Notes under the pieces: model-generated
The model's input: only the letters and a program-made list of their open reading frames with translations
What the model was told of the DNA's origin: nothing
Databases searched by the model: none
Assembly (NCBI GenBank): GCA_037176905.1
Contig: JBBBWG010032708.1
Location: 9,014 to 41,432 of the forward strand
Origin: Azolla pinnata
Taxonomy: Eukaryota > Streptophyta > Polypodiopsida > Salviniales > Salviniaceae
DNA: 32,419 nucleotides
Reading direction: 5' to 3'
Program-made: the position numbers and the translations under genes
Shown: one piece after another, positions 1 to 10,154 of the stretch
Numbering within the stretch: position 1 is the first letter of the stretch
Layout of the letters: every line of letters starts with the position of its first letter

Positions 1-680
1 GTATTTAACATATTTAACCCGTACATCATGTATTTAACATATTTGACAACTAGATGTTAAAATACGTACTCTTTTAAACTTTTCGAAGTATTTGTGAGTT
101 CTATATTGTATGCTTTTAAAATACGTAGCATACGTACTATAGTGCTACGTATGTATGTAACAATATGGCTCGTGACCAAGACAGACAGACAGATTGGCCA
201 GCTGGTGTAAACTGAATCGTCCGTGTGGAAGGAGGAGAATCGTCCGAAAGGCTACTACCTGAGTTGCAAACTTGTGCATGATATGATATTTTTACCGTGA
301 CCCCAGATTGCTGAAAGACCATCTCTTCAATGCGAGAATTACGAGCCGCTCTGAACTTGTTATGCGACGTTCCAATATCATTCTGGTTCAACGTTGATCT
401 CGATGAAGCCACTCCGATATAGACACTGATCTTGATTCAGCACTAATCTCAAGTAAGAATTGCATTAAAATACAATCAGGCCTTTTGGGTTTGTTTTAGC
501 TACTTAATTTGTTCCGATTCCGATTCAACGTGGTTCCGGTTCAAATGATACTCTCAATTAAGCAATTTCGATTCCAACGCCAATCTCGATCTGAAGCCAT
601 TATGATTTCAACACTAATCTTGCTTAAGCCCATTCCGATTCAACACTAATCTCGATTAAGCACCGCATTAAGCATTGCTG
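1..680. other. AT-rich intergenic DNA with diverged short repeats
   Basis: No gene was seen. The first 60 bases carry a twice-repeated TATTTAACATATTT motif. An (AGAC)n run lies near 178-192. From about 425 to 680 a motif of the form GATTC-AACACTAATCTCGATTAAGC recurs at least four times with changes, and the stretch GGTTTGTTTAGC-GCTTGATTTGTT near 680 echoes a similar one near 488. This looks like an old decayed tandem repeat. Confidence 0.6.
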
Positions 681-729
681 GTTTGTTTAGCAGCTTGATT
701 TGTTTAGTACCAAACACAGGTGAGAAAGG

Positions 730-1293
730 CCTGCTGCGTCTCGAAGAAGAAGCTCGCCATCGCCATCGCCAAGCTTCACCCCAACCCTTCTTCACCCTCC
801 CCGTCGCTACGCTTACCGATCAACAGCGACAACAACATCGTCGCCATCGTCTTTGCGGCTTTCCATTGACAAAATGAGGGTTCTGCTCTGAAACTGACCT
901 CGATAGCTGCTCACATGCCTATCAATGTTGCAGGAAATCGTGTCTACATCCAGAGCCTGGATTCTGATGGCAATCAGACTAGAAAGAACCTTGTTGCTTG
1001 GTGGCCTGCTTAAAGGCATTAAAGAGGATAGACACTCCTCCAGCGATGAAGGAAGCAGAATCAAAAGAAGAACAAAACTCGCATTTGAAATTGATGGGCT
1101 AACAGCAAGAAGTGAGGGGAAGCTTGAGTTTGTAGAAAATCTACCATGGAAAGCTAAAAAAGCAGGATGGATCTATCCATACTTATTCTATAATTTTGTA
1201 GAGTATTTTCGATATTTAAGATATTATGAATTTCTTCAAATAACACTTCGACGTTTTAAAACACTCTCCACGCTAAACAGTCCTTATGTGTAG
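730..1293 (+). pseudogene. Possible coding fragment, unrecognised
   Basis: Base composition here is more gene-like than the flanks. One frame from the ATG at 925 is open for 122 codons and ends with TAG/TGA-rich AT sequence. Another frame in 880-1008 reads as protein-like, with a segment NRVYIQSLDSDGNQTRKNL that then stops. A CTGC-type acceptor (AATGTTGCAG) ends at about 934. No family was recognised, no full exon set could be built, and the competing frames argue for a decayed gene piece or chance. Confidence 0.2.
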
Positions 1294-1683
1294 AATATAG
1301 ATTTAGATTAAGGCCTCCGTCAAAATGTGATGATTTGGCAAAATCTGGCCAATCCTATGAGGTTGCCAATTCCAATCTTCATGAAAGCCTGAAATTTGTA
1401 CCGATCAAGCAAATGCGTCTTTAGAATTGACACGCAGGTGCGAATACAGAAGGCGCCCATCGAAAATTTAACGTGCCTTGTCAGCTGATCTAGGAATACG
1501 ACGGATCGAAGCAGAGTTTGAAATCGTAGATGGGGTGAGTTAGTCACTACTGCAGATTGAAAGCATGTTTTTTAAAGTTGTGGCAAAGCGACGGGTTTTC
1601 GGAACAGACCTCGTAGAGCTTTAGGGTAAGCGAGGCTCAAGACCGCGTTCCAATAACATCATCAAAGCTTGAACCCAGAACTA

Positions 1684-1960
1684 AACATACAGAGAGCCCG
1701 ATTAACGACAGTAATTAGTAGACTTCAAACTCCCTTCAGTTTTTGCTTATATTTCTCAACTAGAACAACATCATTAGAAGTAAACATACTTAGAGCTTGG
1801 TTAATGATAGTAATTAGAAGTAAACATACTTAGAGCTTGGTTAATTAGACTTCAAACTCCCTTCAGTTTTTGCTTATATTTCTCAACTAGAACAACTTCA
1901 TTAAAAGTAAACATACTTAGAGCTTGGTTAATGACAGTAATTAGTGGACTCCAAAATTCA
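1684..1960. repeat. Tandem repeat upstream of SMU1 (~100-125 bp unit)
   Basis: The module AAACATACTTAGAGCTTGG-TTAATGA-AGTAATTAG followed by ACTTCAAACTCCCTTCAG and TTTTTGCTTATATTTCTC recurs about three times, starting near 1684, 1783/1819 and 1909. The middle copy has an extra internal duplication of its first ~37 bp. The last copy runs directly into the TATA-like sequence of the SMU1 promoter, so the promoter was partly built by local duplication. Confidence 0.85.
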
Positions 1961-1970
1961 CTTCAGTTTT

Positions 1971-1985
1971 GCTTTATATATTTTT
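1971..1985 (+). promoter_or_regulatory. TATA-like element of SMU1
   Basis: The sequence CTTTATATATTTTTC lies about 110 bp before the SMU1 ATG. A start of transcription about 30 bp further on would fall in the GAA tract, giving a short purine-rich leader. The TTTTTCTTACTGCAG that follows could also be read as the 3' end of a leader intron, so the promoter call is tentative. Confidence 0.4.
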
Positions 1986-1992
1986 CTTACTG

Positions 1993-2045
1993 CAGAAGAA
2001 GAAGAAGAAGAAGAAGAAGAAGAAGAAAGAAGAGAAGAAGAAACA
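1993..2045 (+). repeat. (GAA)n tract in the SMU1 5' leader
   Basis: About a dozen GAA triplets, slightly interrupted towards the 3' end, lie 42-94 bp before the SMU1 start codon. They are followed by a GCAGCGAGCAGC-rich stretch. They are probably transcribed as leader. The repeat is open in several frames but is not preceded by a usable in-frame ATG of SMU1. Confidence 0.9.
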
Positions 2046-2086
2046 GAAGGACAAGCAGCGGCAGCGAGCAGCGAGCAGCAGCAGAT

Positions 2087-5000
2087 ATGGCCGCCCTCGA
2101 AATCGAAGCTCCCGAGTAAGTTGAATTCTCTGCAAAGCCCTAGCCAAGCTCCCGCTCACCCACTTGCACCGCACTCAGTGCAGACTTTGTCGCGCACTCA
2201 CTCCTACACACAGCTTGCGGTGTAAAGGTGAATGAATCCCGTGCGGATGATCCCGGGATCTTTTTCCTCTCCCTGTTGGATGAAGCCGGTCGATGCAAAA
2301 TACCGTTGTGACTTTCGATTTGCGATCGACGAGTCTGTTGTTGTGCTCCCTGAGAGGAAGGGAAAAGAAGTGTTTTTCTTTGAATTATTCCTGAGCTGAG
2401 AAGTAAGAACAATCAGAGTAGAAATTTGTTTTCGACTATCACTCTGTAGCTATGCTTTTGATTTATCAAGCTTAAGGGAAGAAGTTGTGCAAATGGCGGT
2501 GAACTTTATGCAGTAATGTATCGAACAAACTCTCTTCTAATGCAGTTTTTTCTCACAACTTGGTAATGTCTACACAATAATTAACATGCTTGCTTTTTTT
2601 GATTCAAAATTCAGTGCTAGCTCCTATTTCATGTGACCGCCGATAGTTATTCAGTCTGTTGAGCCTATGAATTATGGTCTCGGTTTCCCACTTAGCGTGC
2701 AAGTGATGAACTATGCCAGGGTATTGCAATTTGTTTTGACATGGCCTTGCTCATTCATTGACATTTCACAGTACTTCTATGCAAACCTGTATTGATTTTA
2801 AAGTGATATAACCAATGCCCGAGAAAGAAGCTCGTTTTCATGTTCTCTTTAGTCTATCTCCTACTTCCCATGCTACTCCTGCTAGGTGGTGCTGAGGTAT
2901 AGTCCTAAATTTCTGAATGTACCAGTACATGTGGCTTTACATGTGTTTTATGATGTCTCATTAGACTATTTTTTAAACTGGCTTTCGTTTGTATCACATC
3001 TTGAAAAACATGTTATGACCAGTGCCGTTGCTGTGCATATACCAGACCGCATTACCTAGCTTCTTATCTGAAACCAATAAATCCTTCGGCGTGTGCTACA
3101 TCCCATTCCTAGTCCACGTAAACAGCATTTCCTTCATACATCCTAGCTCACATTCTCAAGATGTGAAAAAATGAGGTAGGTTTTGGCACAATAATAGGTA
3201 TAGCTATAATGTCCCACGGTTGCTTATTGTTTGAGTTTGCTTTCCTCACATTTCAACAGTGATCTATATCTAATTAAAGTTTACTCCATGTGCATTGGCT
3301 ATTGCAGTAGCAAGATTCTTGAATATTTAGGGTCATTTACGAATACCACAGACGCTACTTAGAAGTATTTAACTCTGATGGTATAGGTCACATTTAGCTT
3401 CCTAGGATGATAAATAAAATTTGTACATGCATTCATTCTATGTGTCAAGTGTCTCCAGGTATCTGAATATCCATTCTGTTGATAGTTAAGAGGCATATTG
3501 CCAGTTTGAGAGGGAGAAAATGTAGCCCAAACATATGTAGTTCAGTTGATAAGATTTTCTGACAGAGATTAGAAGATCATGCATTCGAATCCTTCACTTT
3601 ACTCATCCAGTTAAGTGTATACTGAGATTTGGAACCCGGTTTGAATCAATGAGAGTGGGAGACCATCACATTTACTAACGTTTGAAGACAGAGAATGTAG
3701 TAATAACGAGACATTCCTTGTTATTTTATTGCAGTGTTATCAGAATCGTGCTACAATTTTGTAAAGAGAACTCTTTGCACCAGACCTTCCAGATGCTTCA
3801 GAATGAGTGTCAGGTCTCCTTGAACACTGTTGATAGTTTAGAGACATTCGTTGCGGATATCAACAATGGCCGTTGGGATGCAGTCCTTCCTCAGGTTTCT
3901 CAGCTTAAGCTTCCAAGGAAGAAACTAGAAGATCTTTATGAACAGGTATTTGACTTGCCTGATTTCTCACATGATGTTGTGGTTGGTTTGATGGACTTTC
4001 TCTGATTTAATGTCGTTATTGCATGTCTTATCTGGTTTTGTTTCTAGGTGAACTTTGTTACCGTAGATAGTATCTGATTTCTTTATGCAATCTTTATGTA
4101 CTGTTCCAGGTCATCATGTCATTGTCTGTAGTACTTGATTTTTCCGTTGATATTGTTATGACGTGTATCATGATCTGTTCTTGCAATCTTGTTAGCAAAC
4201 ACAGTATCTATTTTCTCATTGGGAATTTTTTATCAAATGTATTAAGGATGACATCATTCTTTGCTAGATTGTATTGGAAATGATAGAATTGCGGGAGTTA
4301 GACACAGCAAGGGCAATATTAAGGCAAACGCAAGCCATGGGATTCATGAAACAGGAACAGCCTGAACGATATCTTCGACTTGAGCACTTGTTAGTGCGTA
4401 CATACTTTGACCCTAGAGAGGTGAATACCTAAAATCTTGGTTATATTTTCTCTCTTTCTTGGAAGACAAAACAACTGATAATAGATCCAAAATGTTACAG
4501 GCTTATCAAGATTCATCAAAGGAGAAAAGGAGAGCTCAGATTGGTCAAGGTAAGTTGCATACACAATGATTATAAGGTTCACATTGACATAATATCTCTT
4601 TACATGGATGATTTTGGCTCTCCAAAGGCATTTACATAACATTACCTCCTCAACTTGATGTTGTGGTTTTACTGAATTAGCTAGTATAGTAGTGTGCTAG
4701 TGTCAAGTTCTCAGCAGGGTTAATGCATTCTTTTGAGCTGTGCTTTTTATTTATTTGCTTTCACCTTTCTTTAGCTCTCGCTGCTGAGGTAACTGTGGTT
4801 CCCCCATCAAGGTTAATGGCACTTATTGGCCAGTCTTTGAAATGGCAACAACATCAAGGTGTGGTTTTTGCCTTCCTATGATGCAACTGATTTCGTTTAA
4901 CCCCTGTCAAGATTAGGTCTAATTCTGCTTTCCTGCTTTTGAACGAAATTGGTTCCAGGACTTCTGCCTCCAGGAACACAATTTGATCTTTTCAGAGGTA

Positions 5001-7544
5001 CAGCTGCAGTCAAAGCAGATGAGGAAGAAAATTTCCCTACAATGTTAGCCCATTCAATTAAGGTGTTTACTTATTTCCTGCTTGTACATAAGAAATTTAC
5101 AATTTTGATTCATTGTACTATGCTTTTTGCCTCTGTCTCAAGATTTCAGTGAGAATTTCTATCTATTTTGGGGCTGAATTGAGATTTCACTTTGATCTGT
5201 GGCAGTTTGGCAAGCAAAGCCATCCAGAGTCTGCTAGGTTTTCTCCTGATGGTCAATATCTTGTTTCATCATCAGTCGATGGCTTCCTTGAGGTTGGATT
5301 TGAACACTGTGGCAAAACATGTTTTATTTCCTTAGTGAAAGATTTAAATCAGCGTGAATGGATATTTCCTTGGATTTCAGGTCTGGGATTATGTTAGTGG
5401 AAAATTGAAGAAGGATTTGCAATATCAGGCTGATGTAAGTTTTGAAACTTCTTCCCTTTCCAAGTAGGTACTTTTGTTAGATGCATAATGTGCTGGCATT
5501 CAAGATATGTAAATAGACAAAGCTTGTCCTGATGTGTAGAATTATAAGGCACTATTGTTGTTGATCACCTTGTTGTTTGGTTCTGAGCAGGACGCATTTA
5601 TGATGCACGATGAAGCGGTGTTATGTGCAGATTTCAGTAGGGATTCAGAAATGATAGCTTCTGGTTCACAGGATGGAAAAATTAAGGTTTGCTCTTTCTG
5701 TAATCTCCTATCTTTTTCGATGCTTTCAACATCATTTCATGTTTCCTCTGTTTGTTTGGTGCTGATGTCTGATTATACTCGAGTTGTCAATGTGGAATTG
5801 TCAATGCTTGAAGTTGGAAGTCTGCAGTATAAGCAAGTGTCTGATCATATGCCAGATCTATTTGAGCAACAATTAGCATCACGTTTTGTAGATATACATT
5901 GTGATTTCAATGGTACTCTTCTCAATTTCTTTCAACGTTAGTTTTAATATGATTGGTCATTTGCTTATACAGTGTATCACTCTACTTGTGGATCTATTAA
6001 TGTAGATTCTTTGGCTTGTGTAGAATCTTAATTGTTTTCCTTGGAGCTTGCTTCTGGACTATACCCTCCACATGTTGGATGTGTTTTCGTGCAGATCCAT
6101 GTATCTTTAACTGATTTTTTGGCAATTCACTGATACTATAGATTGAATCCAAAGTATGTTTAATTTGCATTATAGGTCTGGAGAATTCGAACAGGGCAGT
6201 GTTTGCGCCGACTGGAGCGTGCACATTCTCAAGGAGTAACAAGCATTACTTTTTCCAGAGATAGTAGCCAAATTTTGAGCACATCATTTGATGGTACCGC
6301 AAGGTAAGTTTGAAACGGACTGAAGATAAGAATTATGTGCACAATAGGTTTCTGGATGATCAATTTCGAATGCCGTGGGCTCTTTATTATGAACAGAATA
6401 CATGGCCTGAAATCTGGGAAGGCCCTTAAAGAATTTAGAGGCCATTCCTCATATGTTAACCATGCTATTTTCACTACTGACGGAACACGCATCTTGACAG
6501 CCTCTAGTGATGGTTCTGTTAAGGTGAGATGGTGTATATTGGATCTTTGAGAGACATACAACAGATGTTGGAATGGGTGTGGCAACTGACTTATGCATAT
6601 GACTAATACCCTTGTAGGTATGGGATGTTAAGACTACAGATTGCCTTCATACTTTCAGGCCTCCACCTCCATTGCGGGTATGAAGATGGTTTCATAGTAT
6701 GCATGCTTTTCTTTGAGAATGAAAGACTGATTTGTTATCGATGTTGTCTCATAACAGGGAGGTGATGCAACAGTCAATTCTGTTCATTTGTTTCCCAAGA
6801 ATCCGGATCATGTTGTTGTGTGCAATCGAGCTTCTTCTATCTATATCATGACTCTTCAGGGCCAGGTAATGGCATTTATCATGTTGGATCTTTCCATGGT
6901 GAACAGATCATTGTAGGATACATTATCTCTTCCTAGATCCGTTCAGCTATATAAAGAAGAAAATGATTGGTTTGTACAGGTGGTAAAGAGCTTTTCATCG
7001 GGTAAAAGGGAAGGGGGAGACTTTGTAGGTGCCTGTGTCTCACCGAAGGGCGAGTGGATCTACTGTGTGGGAGAAGATAGGTAAGGAACCAAATCTTTCA
7101 TGATTGGCAGGGGCTGTATTTACAAACGAGTTGAAAGAATGATAAAACAGAAAAGAGATTGATTCTATGAGTCTGGAGAGAATAAATGGAAGCGAAAAAC
7201 GAGAGCAAAGTTTGATTTTTTCAAGCCTGCGTTAGAAGTGTTTGAGCATGTATTTCCGTCGTGTTATTATTATGCTTATTATTGATACGGTACAGGATGC
7301 TGTATTGCTTCAGTCAGCAAACCGGGAAACTGGAACATTTGATGAAGGTGGGGAACACTGTGAAGCTTGTTGTGCTTGTCAGTTTAGTTTCATTTATTTT
7401 GAACATGTTAGAGAATGCTAGTTGACACGTTCTTGCGTTGTCTAGGTTCATGAGAAGGATGTTATCGGTGTTACTCATCATCCACACCGAAACCTCTTGG
7501 TGACGTATGGCGAGGACAATGTGATGAAGCTATGGAAACCTTGA
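2087..7544 (+). CDS. SMU1: SMU1 spliceosomal WD40-repeat protein (16 exons)
   Basis: Plant homologue of SMU1 (suppressor of mec-8 and unc-52), a nuclear spliceosome B-complex protein that works with RED/IK in splice-site choice. Exons read from the sequence: 2087-2115, 3735-3945, 4268-4420, 4501-4549, 4775-4858, 4959-5062, 5206-5292, 5381-5434, 5591-5686, 6176-6303, 6397-6523, 6618-6677, 6758-6865, 6980-7080, 7296-7347, 7446-7544. They total 1542 nt, or 513 aa plus stop, as expected for the family. All introns are GT-AG and the phases agree. Residues 11-33 form a LisH motif ([20 protein letters not shown]), about 40-95 a CTLH region, 130-210 a linker with [12 protein letters not shown], and 211-513 about seven WD40 repeats ([31 protein letters not shown]; final MKLWKP). 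Intron 1 is long (1619 bp). The start at 2087 gives [10 protein letters not shown], as in plant SMU1 proteins. Confidence 0.97.
3535..3680 (+). mobile_element. tRNA-like SINE remnant in SMU1 intron 1
   Basis: GTAGTTCAGTTGATAAGA at about 3537 resembles a pol III A box of a tRNA, and GCATTCGAATCCTTC, about 44 bp later, resembles the B box (GGTTCGAATCC). The spacing and the intervening sequence fit a degenerate tRNA-derived head, and the non-tRNA part may run to about 3680. No clear target-site duplication or A-rich tail was seen, so it is either an old SINE or a decayed tRNA copy. Confidence 0.4.
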
Positions 7545-8232
7545 TATGGTAGTGAAAACCTAGATGATACAAAAGATTGCAGCATTTCAAACTTGAAAAG
7601 CTTGCTTCCCAGAGAAGCAGCACATATATTTGCTTGGCATTCTCTGGCTCCTAGCCTCAAATGTTAGTCAGCTTCTCGTCTTCTTCGACAACAGAGAACT
7701 AATCTCAGCAGCGAAAAATGTAGTGCTCTTCTCTTCTAAGTAAGCTAGCTAGCTTCACCACATGAAATCGCCACTTTTGTAATTCTCCTCATAACAGGTT
7801 TACAAATTGAATTTTTCTGGGATTGAGTACTCACTCATCCAGCAATGGTCTCTAAATATTTATCACTAGGCTAATTCTGATACCCTCTTTACGATATATT
7901 TTCTCGTGTCTTGATTTTGAAGAGTCGGAAGCATTTGTTTGTCTCTTCGTATGTATGTGTCATGCCAATAATGATGTATCCAAAGATGCACATTTATCCA
8001 TCCAGATAATCAGAAAGACGAAACAAATCATATATACATCAATGCAGGCACAACAAGCATTGAATCCATGGAGGGATATATTTTGTCGATATCAAGCGTG
8101 TTCAAATTTCGCACCCATGTAGCAGATGTGTATTGCTAAGGTATTTGAAGAAGAAGCAGAAGAAAACAATTTCAAAGAATGTGAAGTGAAAAGTTGAAGA
8201 GATGATAGGGCGACATCCGCCGATACATTACG
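7545..8232. other. SMU1 3' UTR and intergenic sequence
   Basis: No coding exon was seen. The SMU1 3' untranslated region should occupy the first few hundred bases, and an AATAATGATG near 7968 could serve as a weak plant polyadenylation signal. The rest is AT-rich single-copy sequence up to the 36-bp duplication at 8233. Confidence 0.5.
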
Positions 8233-8305
8233 TGGGCCTGTTCATTCGCATGATCTAAGAAGAGCAACTGGGCCTGTTCATTCGCATGATCTAAGAAGGG
8301 CAACT
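8233..8305. repeat. 36-bp direct tandem duplication
   Basis: Two nearly identical copies of a unit that begins GGGCCTGTTCATTCGCATGA and ends AAGAAGRGCAACT lie head to tail, with a single A/G difference near the end. They sit directly before the ~60-bp minisatellite. Confidence 0.9.
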
Positions 8306-8389
8306 AACTCGGAAGCAAGACAGATTCGGCGCTCGAGCTTCTGCTCAGAATCAGCGAATAAGAACAAGCAAGCATACACGCGACGCGGG

Positions 8390-8890
8390 ATTCCGATAGA
8401 TGTAGAGAGAGAGAGGGGTTCTCTTTGGATTCCAGATAGATTCACCGAGAGGCTAGAGAATCTCCGATAGGGCAACTCACGGATTCGAGACAGATTCCAG
8501 AGAGACCAGAGAATCTCCGATAGGGCAACTCATGGATTCCAGACAGACTCCAGAGAGAGCAGGGAATCTCTAATAGATGTGGGGGGGGGTTGCTCTTAGG
8601 ATTCGAGACAGATTCCAGAGAGACGACATGACAAACTCCCCGATAGATGTGGAGGGGGGTGCTCTTGGATTCCAGACAGATTCCAGAGAGACTGCAGAAT
8701 CTCCGATAGATGTGGAGGGGGGTGCTCTTGGATTCCAGACAGATTCCGGAGAGACTGCAGAATCTCCGATAGATGTGGAGGGGGGTGCTCTTGGATTCCA
8801 AGAAAGAAATCTCCGAAAGGGTACTCATGGATTCCAACAGAAGATTCTCTTGGATTCCAGAAAGATTCCAGAGGAGAAATGGGGAGATTC
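8390..8890. repeat. Minisatellite, ~55-67 bp unit, about 7-8 copies
   Basis: Each unit carries AATCTCCGATAG followed by either GGCAACTC or ATGTGGAGGGGGGTGCTC, then GGATTCCAGACAGATTCC and AGAGAGACTGCAG. Copies near 8640-8790 are almost identical, and outer copies are diverged and shorter. The long open frames on both strands here are products of the repeat, with periodic peptides on each strand, and are not called as genes. It lies about 0.6-1.1 kb before the HD-Zip start codon. Confidence 0.93.
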
Positions 8891-8996
8891 CAGATTATCC
8901 CAACAATAGATTCATGGGGGTTTTGGCCGGCCGCGCGCTGGCCGATTTTATTTCCTGACTTTCTTGGGCGTTCCTGCGCATGTGGGACATTGTCTT

Positions 8997-9170
8997 TTCT
9001 CTCTTTCTTCTTCTTCTTCTTCCTTCTTCTTCTTCTTCTTCCTTCTTCTTCCTTCTTCTTCTTCCTTCTTCGTGAACCTTCCTTTTCCTTCTTCTTCCTT
9101 CTTCCTTCTTCTTCCTCTTCTTCTTCTTCATTCTTCTTCTTCGTGAACCTTCCTTTTCCTCCTCCTCCTC
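8997..9170. repeat. CTT/TTC pyrimidine tract upstream of the HD-Zip
   Basis: About 170 bp of almost pure pyrimidine on the + strand is built of TTC/CTT triplets with CCTTC breaks. Two copies of CGTGAACCTTCCTTTTCC occur inside it, at about 9071 and 9143, so the tract itself was locally duplicated. It could form triplex DNA. It would lie in the promoter or leader of the gene at 9511. Confidence 0.85.
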
Positions 9171-9339
9171 CCACTCTTACGTCGTCCTCCGCCATGAATC
9201 TGCGCAGTCACCAGCCCCATCGCCACCACCTGTGAAGCTCACATCCCTCTTTCTCGGCTTTTCAATCCTCGCCTGCTGCTGCTGCTGCTGTTGGGCTACG
9301 GGCAATAAAGGTTTTTTGCGCATCGCTCGGAAGTCGTAC

Positions 9340-9495
9340 CCAGCATCATCAGAAGCAGCAGCAGCATCATCAGAAGCAGCATCATCATCAGAAGCAGCAG
9401 CATCAGAAGAAGCAGCAGCATCAGAAGCAGCAGCATCAGGAGGAGTAGCATCAGGAGGAGTAGCATCAGAAGCAGCAGCAGCTTCAGAAGCAGTA
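9340..9495 (+). repeat. (AGCAGC/ATCATCAGA) triplet repeat in the HD-Zip leader
   Basis: Imperfect repeats of AGCAGC, ATCATCAGA and AGGAGTAGC lie directly before the ATG at 9511. They are open in the HD-Zip frame (a Ser-Glu-Ala-Ala-rich peptide) back to about 9232. There is no in-frame ATG in that stretch, so they are placed in the 5' leader unless an upstream exon supplies a start. Confidence 0.8.
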
Positions 9496-9510
9496 GATGT
9501 ATGTAGCAGG

Positions 9511-10038
9511 ATGGAGAATCAGCAGCCGATTCTGTGCAGGAATTGGTGCGGCCACAGCGTCCACCATGCCGCTCTCGGGGTATCATCATCCCACCATAGC
9601 TGCTGCAACCCTAGCGGCGGCAGCAGCAACGCCGGCGGCGCATGGATCGACGCGCAGCTGGAAGCAGCAGCGCTGTCGCAGCAGAGAAGCGGCGGAGGCA
9701 TGGAAGCTGCGGAGAAACAGCACCTGTGGGAAGGGCAAGGAGGGCAAGGGCGGGGGAAGCTGAGCGATGGTGGAACGGCAGCAGCGGCGGGGAAGAAGAG
9801 GAAGCTGAGCGCGGAGCAGTGGTGGGGATTGGAGAGGAGCTTCCAGGAGAGGAGAACGCTGGAGTCGAGGAGGAAGGGGCGCCTGGCGCGGGAGCTGGGG
9901 CTGGAGGAGCAGCAGATCGCGACGTGGTATCAGAACAGGCGCGCGCGGAGCAAGGCGCAGGAGCTGGAGACGGAGTTCACGGCGCTGCAGGCGAGCTACG
10001 ATGCGCTCCAAACGCAGCGGAGCCATCTCCTCTCGCAG
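9511..10038 (+). CDS. HD-Zip transcription factor, first coding exon (partial)
   Basis: Nuclear DNA-binding protein of the plant HD-Zip class, closest in pattern to class I. The ATG at 9511 opens 176 codons up to the donor CAG|GTGTCT. Residues 1-94 are a Ser/Gly/Ala/Gln-rich low-complexity region. Residues about 95-150 are the homeodomain (KKRKLSAEQWWGLERSF; helix 3 ATWYQNRRARSKAQ). Leu152, 159, 166 and 173 begin the leucine zipper in exact heptads. The break inside the zipper is where HD-Zip genes often carry an intron. Two helix-3 residues are unusual: Tyr140 where nearly all homeodomains have Phe49, and Ser147 where HD-Zips have Trp56. No second exon was found. Read-through would add a poly-Leu run and stop at 10197, so the gene may be broken, or its intron may be enlarged by the repeats that follow. 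Confidence 0.85.
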
Positions 10039-10154
10039 GTGTCTTTCCTCCATGTCTCCTCCGCTTGCTTTCTGCTTCTTCTTCTGCTTCTTCTTCTGCT
10101 TCTTCTTCTGCTTCTTCTGCTTCGCTCCATGCCATCGCCTGTCGTGCAAGTCTT

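Noticed and set aside
8442..9195. Long frames on both strands through 8442-9195
   Set aside because: They read the ~60-bp minisatellite and the CTT tract, so the peptides are periodic or Lys/Glu- or Phe/Leu/Ser-only. There is no start context, splice logic or homology.
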